Source of the DNA: Leptolyngbya sp. SIO4C5
Lineage (GTDB): Bacteria; Cyanobacteriota; Cyanobacteriia; Phormidesmidales; Phormidesmidaceae
Reading direction: 5' to 3'
Assembly: GCA_010671965.1 (NCBI GenBank)
Contig: JAAHIC010000061.1
Location: 1 to 12,328, forward strand
Length of the DNA stretch: 12,328 nucleotides
Position numbers and translations under genes: made by a program. Each line of letters begins with the position of its first letter. The first letter of the stretch is position 1. Below, piece after piece: positions 1 to 5,800 of the stretch. The notes under the pieces were generated by a model, which had not been told where the DNA came from, searched no databases, and saw only the letters and a program-made list of their open reading frames with translations.

Positions 1-2
1 TT

Positions 3-410
3 GAAAAGTTTATTCAATGCGTTGAGGCTATTGTCGGCCTAGTCTCTAGGGTTCTTTCGATCGCTATGGTGGTGGTCATCCTGGTCACCGTGATTGATTT
101 AGGCATTTTTTTGGTGCGATCGCTATTCACCTTTGACTCTTATGGCTTTTTTCAAAGCACGCTGACCGAAATTTTTGGCCTGTTTCTCAGCGTGCTGATC
201 GCGCTGGAAATTCTCGAAAATGTCATGGCGTACCTAAAAAAGCACGTCGTTGAAGTCGAGCTGGTACTGGCCACTTCGCTCACAGCCATTGGGCGTAAGC
301 TGATTATTCTAGACCTCAAAGAAATTTCTGGCCTTAGCCTAATTGGCCTGGCAACGGCGCTGCTGGCCCTTTCTATCAGCTACTGGATCGTGCGCAACAG
401 CCATCGCTGA
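3..410 (+). CDS. PsiE-family (phosphate-starvation-inducible-like) membrane protein, 5' partial
   Basis: A small integral membrane protein resembling the PsiE family (PF06146), which is widespread in cyanobacteria and has no established biochemical function. The frame is open from base 3 to the TGA at 408-410. The residues before the first ATG at 66 (EKFIQCVEAIVGLVSRVLSIA) look like real family sequence, so the true start lies left of the window and the ATG at 66 is internal. Hydrophobic stretches fit three or four membrane helices: one around the Met at 66 (VVVILVTVIDLGIFLV), one at about nt 165-235 (IFGLFLSVLIALEIL), a weaker one after the VELVLATSLTAIGRKL stretch, and a last one near the C-terminus (LIGLATALLALSISYWIV). 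The charged segment YLKKHVVEVELVL between helices is typical of the family. The family name comes from E. coli Pho regulation. No Pho box can be judged here because the promoter is outside the window. Confidence 0.8.
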   Translation, partial: EKFIQCVEAIVGLVSRVLSIAMVVVILVTVIDLGIFLVRSLFTFDSYGFFQSTLTEIFGLFLSVLIALEILENVMAYLKKHVVEVELVLATSLTAIGRKLIILDLKEISGLSLIGLATALLALSISYWIVRNSHR

Positions 411-760
411 GATTTTGGCAAGCAGGTTCTAGGGCGATTTGGCAGGGCGAGAGATTAGCAAAAGATATACCCAAAGACACATCTATAGATCACTGCTATC
501 AATAGTGTGTTTAGTCTATGGTTTTATTTAGCATACTTATGTGAGCAATCTTTTCCGCTTCCAGCTCTATCAGCGCTAATACAAACCGCTGGTCCGCCTT
601 TCTCCTTTTCTCTGAAGGGAGAACAGCGTTTTTCTGGCTCGATTACTGTTAGCGCCGGGCAAGAATACCAGCACGGCAGAGTACGAGAACTACTGGCTGT
701 GGGGGAATGATTGAAACAGGTTCGGAAATTTAAAAAAGAAAAAAGCGATTAAAAAATACG
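411..760. other. 350 bp gene-free spacer between the PsiE-family and DUF1830 genes
   Basis: I see no convincing protein gene here. The only open frame of note (GTG at 507 to 710, 67 codons) has no recognisable domain and no ribosome binding site, and a terminator-like hairpin lies inside it. The left part (about 415-540) is AT-rich with possible -10-like hexamers but no clear promoter. The centre holds the hairpin at 587-633. The right end (727-760) is strongly A-rich just before the DUF1830 start and has no Shine-Dalgarno sequence. The spacer could hold a short untranslated RNA ending at the hairpin, but nothing identifies a known family. Confidence 0.5.
587..633 (+). terminator. Probable Rho-independent terminator (composite hairpin plus T5)
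   Basis: The inner stem pairs 600-608 (TTCTCCTTT) with 615-623 (AAGGGAGAA), with one G-T pair and a six-base loop. An outer stem pairs CGCTG (587-591) with CAGCG (624-628) across an eight-base bulge on the 5' side. TTTTT follows at once (629-633), so the signal works on the plus strand. It is about 180 bp past the PsiE-family stop, so it may end that transcript after a long 3' UTR, or end a separate short RNA. The bulge makes it weaker than a textbook terminator. Confidence 0.45.
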
Positions 761-997
761 ATGGTCATTGAAAAAATCACTTGCTACTACTTCAACGCCA
801 GCAGCCAAATTCGGGTTGTTCGCATTGCTAATGTTTCCGACTGGTATTTTGAGCGAATCTTGTTTCCCGGTCAGCGGCTTATGTTCGAGGCTCCTGCCGA
901 GGCGCAGCTTGAAGTGTATGCCAACGCTGTACTTGTAGAAGAAATTGCCTGCCGTCAGCTAGAGGTGCAGTCCTCCGAGACGGCGACTTCGGTTTAA
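761..997 (+). CDS. DUF1830 domain-containing protein
   Basis: A 78-residue protein of the cyanobacterial DUF1830 family (PF08865), function unknown. Family landmarks are clear: an N-terminal CYYFNASSQIRVVRIANV segment, then DWYFERILFPGQRLMFEAP, then a stretch of the type AQLEVYANA. Length and motif order match the family, and the domain fills almost the whole protein. There is no signal peptide or membrane helix, so it is probably a small soluble cytoplasmic protein. The ATG at 761 is preceded by an A-rich leader without a Shine-Dalgarno sequence, which is common in cyanobacteria. The gene is single, followed by a strong terminator, and converges on murQ, so it is likely monocistronic. The neighbours do not suggest a role. 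Confidence 0.85.
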   Translation: MVIEKITCYYFNASSQIRVVRIANVSDWYFERILFPGQRLMFEAPAEAQLEVYANAVLVEEIACRQLEVQSSETATSV

Positions 998-1017
998 GCC
1001 ACTATCATCTAACCGCC

Positions 1018-1063
1018 AATAGGCTTTGAGGGCGATCGGCTACTGCCCTCAAAGCCTATTTTT
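1018..1063 (+). terminator. Strong Rho-independent terminator of the DUF1830 gene
   Basis: A perfect 16-bp stem pairs 1018-1033 (AATAGGCTTTGAGGGC) with 1045-1060, with an 11-base loop, and runs into TTTTT at 1059-1063. It begins 20 bp after the DUF1830 stop codon. The T-run is on the plus side only. The 3' arm can alternatively pair with ATAGGCT at 1064-1070 across a TTTT loop, giving a second, shorter hairpin. Confidence 0.85.
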
Positions 1064-1094
1064 ATAGGCTGTGGGTCTGCGCGCTTGAGCTATA

Positions 1095-1124
1095 GCCCTC
1101 AAACGGGAACGTCTCGTTTAGGGC
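1095..1124 (-). terminator. Hairpin downstream of murQ, possible terminator
   Basis: GCCCT(c)AAACGGGA at 1095-1108 pairs with TCTCGTTTAGGGC at 1112-1124. There is one bulged C, one G-T pair and a three-base loop. It lies 37 bp past the murQ stop in murQ's direction of transcription. No T-run follows on the minus strand, so it may act as a 3' stabilising or Rho-assisted structure rather than a standard intrinsic terminator. Confidence 0.4.
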
Positions 1125-1161
1125 CGGCTGCCTATGCAGCTTCCGTAGGGGATTCTAAGCC

Positions 1162-2091
1162 TCAGCTCTTTTCCAGGGCCTGCCGCAAATCGCCCTGATG
1201 CTCTGCGAGCAATTGCTCCGCCGTTGCTCTATCAAGCTGACTCCAGTACATCAGCAGCGCCAGCTTCACCTGCTGGCCGCTTTTCTCTAGCCAGACGGCG
1301 GCCTCAGCCCGGTCTAAGTCAGTCAAATCGCAAAGAATACGCAAGGCGCGATCGCGCAGCTTGCTGTTGGTGACAGAAACATCAATCATGCGATTGCCAT
1401 AGACTTTGCCCAACTGCACCATCACTCCGGTAGACAAAATATTGAGGGCCATTTTGGTCGCCGTGCCTGCCTTGAGCCGGGTAGAACCCGCTAAAATTTC
1501 AGGCCCCACCATCAGGCGAATGTCAATATCAGCGCTGGTCCCAACCTGCTCTGAGGGCACACAGGCGATAAACACCGTTGTGGCTCCCCGCTGCTGAGCT
1601 GCCTGCAGCGCTCCGTGAACATAGGGCGTGGTGCCTCCGGCGGTAATGCCGACAACCACATCGCGCTGGGTGATTTTGTGCAGGGCGATCGCCTCCATGC
1701 CGTCTGCAGCAATATCTTCTAGTCCTTCTGAGCTGCGAATGAGTGCCCCCGCCCCCCCGGCGATGAGGCCCTGTACCTGATCTGGATGGGTACAAAAAGT
1801 CGGGGGACACTCAGCCGCGTCTAAAACTCCCAGCCGCCCGCTGGTACCAGCGCCAATGTAAAACAGCCGTCCGCCCTGACGTAGAGCCGCCGCCGTTGCT
1901 TCAATAGCAGCTGCAAGGGGCAGGCGGGCCGCAGCGATCGCCGCGACTGTTTTTTGATCTTCCTGGTTGAACAGATCGACGATTTCTAGCGCCGAGAGCT
2001 GATCGAGCTGCTGGCTAGCCGGATTGGCCTGCTCGGTCAGGAGATGACCGCGATCGCTAGCGGTTGTAGAAGAGGATTGAGGCTGACTCAC
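1162..2091 (-). CDS. murQ: N-acetylmuramic acid 6-phosphate etherase MurQ
   Basis: Cleaves the lactyl ether of MurNAc-6-phosphate to give GlcNAc-6-phosphate and D-lactate in cytoplasmic recycling of cell-wall muropeptides. The protein is a SIS-domain sugar-phosphate isomerase-like enzyme. Numbered from the GTG start, the opening DRGHLLTEQANPASQQLD is the normal MurQ N-terminus. YIGAGTSGRLGVLDAAECPPTF holds Glu94, and SSEGLED holds Glu125; these align with E. coli catalytic Glu83 and Glu114. GITAGGTTPYVHGAL and AGSTRLKAGTATKMALN are further family blocks. I place the start at the GTG at 2091: AGGAG lies ten bases upstream and the resulting 309 residues match the family's usual size of about 300. 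The frame stays open to an upstream start at 2175, which would add 28 Arg/Ala-rich residues not seen in MurQ. The DUF3110 gene lies 124 bp upstream on the same strand. No AnmK, MurP or other recycling gene is in the window. Confidence 0.95.
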   Translation of the reverse strand: MSQPQSSSTTASDRGHLLTEQANPASQQLDQLSALEIVDLFNQEDQKTVAAIAAARLPLAAAIEATAAALRQGGRLFYIGAGTSGRLGVLDAAECPPTFCTHPDQVQGLIAGGAGALIRSSEGLEDIAADGMEAIALHKITQRDVVVGITAGGTTPYVHGALQAAQQRGATTVFIACVPSEQVGTSADIDIRLMVGPEILAGSTRLKAGTATKMALNILSTGVMVQLGKVYGNRMIDVSVTNSKLRDRALRILCDLTDLDRAEAAVWLEKSGQQVKLALLMYWSQLDRATAEQLLAEHQGDLRQALEKS

Positions 2092-2215
2092 AGAGGGGGA
2101 TCTCCTTGCTGCCCTTGACTCTACCAGTCTACGCTGCCGGGCGATCGCAATCATTCGGCCTGCGGCGTTTCTCAAAAACTAAGACTGGCTGCTCATTTGG
2201 GTAGCTGCACAGGGG

Positions 2216-2602
2216 CTACAGCAGTCCCTCTAGCTGCTGACGAATTTGGGCCAGTTCCGCCTCAGATAGCCCTGTCTCATCGGCTGCTGGGAACTCATCA
2301 GCCGCTTCCGCGTCAGGATCCCAATCGGTTTTATCGACATTCTGCTCAGGTGGAATCGCCAGCGTGCCTTCGGGGACCAGCTTGTATTCATAGCCGGCGC
2401 TGCCACAAAATTCTTCAATATCTTCTAGTTCAAAAGCTTCTACGCTCGGAGAGGGCAGATCTTGGGCTTCTAGCATTAGGCTATAGCGGGCCGCGTCTTC
2501 TTCATTCTCAAACATTAGAACGACGTTGCGATCGCCCGCCTTTAAAGTGTGAATTCCTTCGTTTTCAGAGCGAGCGTTAAACAAGATGACAAAAATGCGC
2601 AT
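2216..2602 (-). CDS. DUF3110 domain-containing protein
   Basis: A 128-residue acidic protein of the DUF3110 family (PF11360), found in cyanobacteria and plastid-bearing eukaryotes; function not established. The N-terminal 75 residues carry the domain: MRIFVILFNARSENEGIHTL, then NVVLMFENEEDAARYSLMLE, then a PSVEAFELEDIEEFCGSAGY segment with Cys66, followed by EYKLVPEG. After residue 85 the tail is highly acidic and probably disordered (DKTDWDPDAEAADEFPAADE), ending in a short predicted helix. There is no signal peptide, so it is probably cytoplasmic. The ATG at 2602 is the natural start because the domain begins at residue 1. A -10-like TAAAAT (minus strand, 2640-2635) lies upstream, next to a dyad. 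It may be cotranscribed with murQ, but the 124-bp gap leaves room for a separate promoter. Confidence 0.88.
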   Translation of the reverse strand: MRIFVILFNARSENEGIHTLKAGDRNVVLMFENEEDAARYSLMLEAQDLPSPSVEAFELEDIEEFCGSAGYEYKLVPEGTLAIPPEQNVDKTDWDPDAEAADEFPAADETGLSEAELAQIRQQLEGLL

Positions 2603-2634
2603 GGACTCGTCTCGGCTTCACAGGCATCGATGTG

Positions 2635-2640
2635 ATTTTA
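2635..2640 (-). promoter_or_regulatory. Candidate -10 element for the DUF3110 gene
   Basis: On the minus strand TAAAAT matches TATAAT at five of six positions and lies 32 bp before the DUF3110 ATG. No good -35 hexamer sits at the normal spacing; a dyad at 2645-2672 occupies that place, which suggests activator- or repressor-controlled transcription. Confidence 0.35.
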
Positions 2641-2644
2641 GCCT

Positions 2645-2672
2645 AGTGACTACCCCTTACCTGTAGGTCACT
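2645..2672. promoter_or_regulatory. Dyad in the DUF3110/tamB divergent spacer, possible operator
   Basis: AGTGA (2645-2649) pairs with TCACT (2668-2672), and CTAC (2650-2653) with GTAG (2663-2666), leaving one bulged G and a nine-base loop. No T-run follows on either strand, so it is not an obvious terminator. It covers the -35 area expected for the DUF3110 promoter and lies about 130 bp upstream of the tamB-like start. It could be a binding site for a dimeric regulator or an RNA hairpin in a leader. Confidence 0.3.
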
Positions 2673-2716
2673 CATTATTCCTTTACAGCGGCTATCAATT
2701 TTCTTTGACTACAGAC

Positions 2717-2744
2717 TTAACAAGAATCCCTAGACTGCTAGACT
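2717..2744 (+). promoter_or_regulatory. Weak candidate sigma-70-type promoter for the tamB-like gene
   Basis: TTAACA (2717-2722) and TAGACT (2739-2744) are separated by 16 bp, about 60 bp before the tamB-like ATG. Each hexamer matches four or five of six consensus positions. A second choice is TTGACT at 2705 with a poorer -10. This is only a consensus reading by eye. Confidence 0.3.
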
Positions 2745-2804
2745 TGGCAGGAAGCAGGATGTCTGTTTGATTGAGTATGGCGAGGTGGGTGGTACAGAGC
2801 AGTC

Positions 2805-5800
2805 ATGACAAATTCTCCCCAGCTTGAGCCTGAGTCGTCTGGCGATGATTCATCGAGAGGTCAGGTTTGGACTAGAATCGGCCTGATTTTGGGGGCGATC
2901 GCCGTTTTGGTCGTAACAGGCGGAGCGCTATGGGCCTGGATTTTTATTCATGAGCGGCTGTCACCCCGAATTTCACAAATTCTCAGCGATCTGCTAGATC
3001 GGCCAATTGAGCTAGGCGAGGTTGAGCGAGTAACCCTTTCAAGTCTTCGCTTTGGGCCATCTGCCGTCCCCGCCACTGAGACAGACCCAGACGAAATTTT
3101 CGCTGAATCCGTTGTCGTCAGGTTCAATCTGCTAGAAACGCTGCTGACCCGCGATTTGGATCTGCAGCTAGAGCTAAACGAAGTGCGGGGCTACTTAGAG
3201 CAAAACCCGGCGCGTCAGTGGACGGATATAGAACTGCCTGAGCGGGAAGAAGAGCCTTTTATCGAAGTCAAGCTAACCCAGGTGAGCGTCGCTGACAGCC
3301 AGCTCATTTTGGTGCCCTACAACGAACTTGATGCTACAGATGATTTAATCTCGCTGGAGGACATTGCCGGTGAGGTTGAGTTTGAGGCTTACAGGCTGCC
3401 GGTAGAAGAAGCTGAGGAAATCGCGATAGAACCCCAGGAAATTAACTTTGAGGTAGCGGCTAAACCTACTGTGGGAGGGCAGCTTGAGGTTAAAGGTTCT
3501 CTGTTGCGGCTGCCAGAAGGAGTTGAAACTGAGGAGTTTGGGGCTGGCGTTAATACCAATATTGCGGTGACGGCTCAGGAAGTGCGGATTGCTGACTTTG
3601 CCCCGCTCGCTTTTTCTTTTGTTAAGGCACCGCTACCGCTGGAGATTCAGTCAGGATTAGTCAGCGGCAATACTGAGATTGAAGTCCGCCCAGATGAGCC
3701 CCTAAAACTGTCGGGGACAGCCGAAATAGTAGACGGGGGCGTGGCCGTTGATGCTCTACCTCAGCCGATTACGGACATTGACAGCCAACTGCGCTTCAGC
3801 GGCTCTGAGATTGCCCTAGAGGACACAACCGCTCGCTATGGGGAAATTGAGGCCGCCGCCGCTGGCATTGTTGACCTACAGGAAGGCTATGACCTCGAAG
3901 GCAGCATTGATCGCTTCACCCTCAATCAGGTGGCTGATACGCTGACGGTAGAGTTACCTATCGAAGCGGAAGGAGCCTTTACGGCTGAGGTCGCTGTTAC
4001 CGGGCCGCTGGCCGATCCCAATGTCAGCGGCACGATTAACTCTTTGGGCAGCGCTCTGATTGATCGAGTCAGCTTTGCCGAGCTAGCCCTTGACTTTGAT
4101 TTCGATCGCCCAACCCTCACCATTAATCAGTTTCGCGCTCTGCCCACAGCCGGAGGACGCCTAGTCGGTCGGGGTCGCTATCGTCTAGGGGAAACAGGAG
4201 AGCTGTTCTTACAGGCAGAAGGGCAAGCGCTGCCCGCCGATGCCATCGGACAGGCTTATGGGCTACCAGAGGCGGTGCAGATTGGGCGACTGGCAGTAGA
4301 CGCTGAAGTGGCCGGGCCGCTGAACAATCTACGGGGAGCCGTCAATTGGCGCGCACCGGGGGCCTCCTATCCCAGTCGCGGCACGATTGCATTTGCGGGC
4401 GATCGCATCAACTTCAACGATACGGTAGTGCAGGTAGCGGGAGGTACTGTCAGCGGCAGCGGCACTTTGGTCGATCGCCAGTGGCGGGCGAATCTGCGGG
4501 GACAAGGTATTCAGTTAGGCCAGTTTACCGATCAGCTAGACGGCATTGCTGACGGTCAGTTTCAGCTCTCCGGTAGCCTCAACGATCTAAGTCTGGCGGG
4601 CATTCAGGCTGAAGGAGATGCGGCCCTACAGCTCGCCGCAGGTCGCTTAAATGTAGATGCGGCTTTAGCCAATGGCTTTTGGGATGCCAATATTCGCGGC
4701 AGTGGCTTAGAACTCAGCCAGTTTGCTTCAGCCCTGCAGGGTCGCGCCAGCGGTCAGGCTCAGGTTTCCGGCAGCGTTACAGACTTTAGCTTAGCGGCGA
4801 TTCGAGGCCAGGGAGATATTGCGGTGCAGTTGGCCTCAGGTCAGCTCGATGCCGATGTCTCTCTAGCCAACGGTCTGTGGAACGCGGATGTGCGCAGCGG
4901 CGGGGTTGGCTTAAATCAGTTCGCCTCGGCCCTGCGGGGCGATGCCAGCGGTCGAGTACAGCTTTCCGGCAGCGTTGACAATCTCAGCCTGGCGGGCATT
5001 CGGGCGCAGGGAAACGTAGCTCTCTCACAGGGATTGGCTAGCTTTGCGGGCTACTCGGCCCAGCTCAGGGATTTAGCCCAGCCCCTGACGGCCACCCTCT
5101 CCTGGGATGGCAGCCAGATCAATATTGCCCAAGCCAGCGGGGCCGGGCTGCAGGCCAGCGGCACGATTACGCCTCGCCTTAGCGGCGCTAACGCCCCGGC
5201 GATCGCCAACATCGACCTCAACTTGCGCACTGACGATTACCCGCTACAGGCCTTGCCCGTCAATCTGCCCCAATTTGTTGCTTTAGACGGACGGGCCGAC
5301 TTTCAGGGACGGCTTTCGGGCACCCCCAGCAATTTGAATCTGCAGGGGGATTTGGCTCTTTCTGACTTAGTAGTGAATGAGCTAGCCTTTGATCCACGCC
5401 TAGTAGGGGAAATTAGCCTGACCAACAGCAACCAGTTCAATCTGGCGCTGCTGGGGCCAGAAGATCAAATTCAGGTAGACTATCGCCTCAGCGATCGCAA
5501 TTTGAACTTTACCGTGGAGCTAGACGAGGCGATCGCGCTGGGCCGGACGACCGAAGACGATCTGCTGCGGGTCGAGATTGAAGACTTCCCGCTGGTAGCG
5601 CTAAATCTCCCCCCCGGCGGCATTGCCAATGTCGGTCAGATCAGCGGTCGCATTGACGAAGCCCTGCTGGTCATCGATCTACAAGAGCAGGATTTTGTAG
5701 CTGAGTTTAATGTTGATCAGCCGGGGATCGGCTATATCACTGCCGATCGCCTGACCGGACGAGTCGCCTATGAGAACGGCGTGGCTCAGCTAACAGGGGC

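Noticed and set aside
507..710. 67-codon open frame on the plus strand from GTG
   Set aside because: No recognisable domain, no ribosome site, and a terminator-like hairpin lies inside it.
1529..1810. Minus-strand open frames within murQ in another frame (also 1512-1712, and 1406-1597 on plus)
   Set aside because: Shadows of murQ; Arg/His/Pro-rich composition typical of a wrong frame.
2197..2580. 127-codon open frame on the plus strand
   Set aside because: Antisense shadow of the well-supported DUF3110 gene; its protein resembles no family.
4491..5027. Repeat block considered as a mobile or CRISPR-like array
   Set aside because: The period is an exact multiple of three within a continuous coding frame, with diverged DNA and conserved protein; it is a protein repeat.
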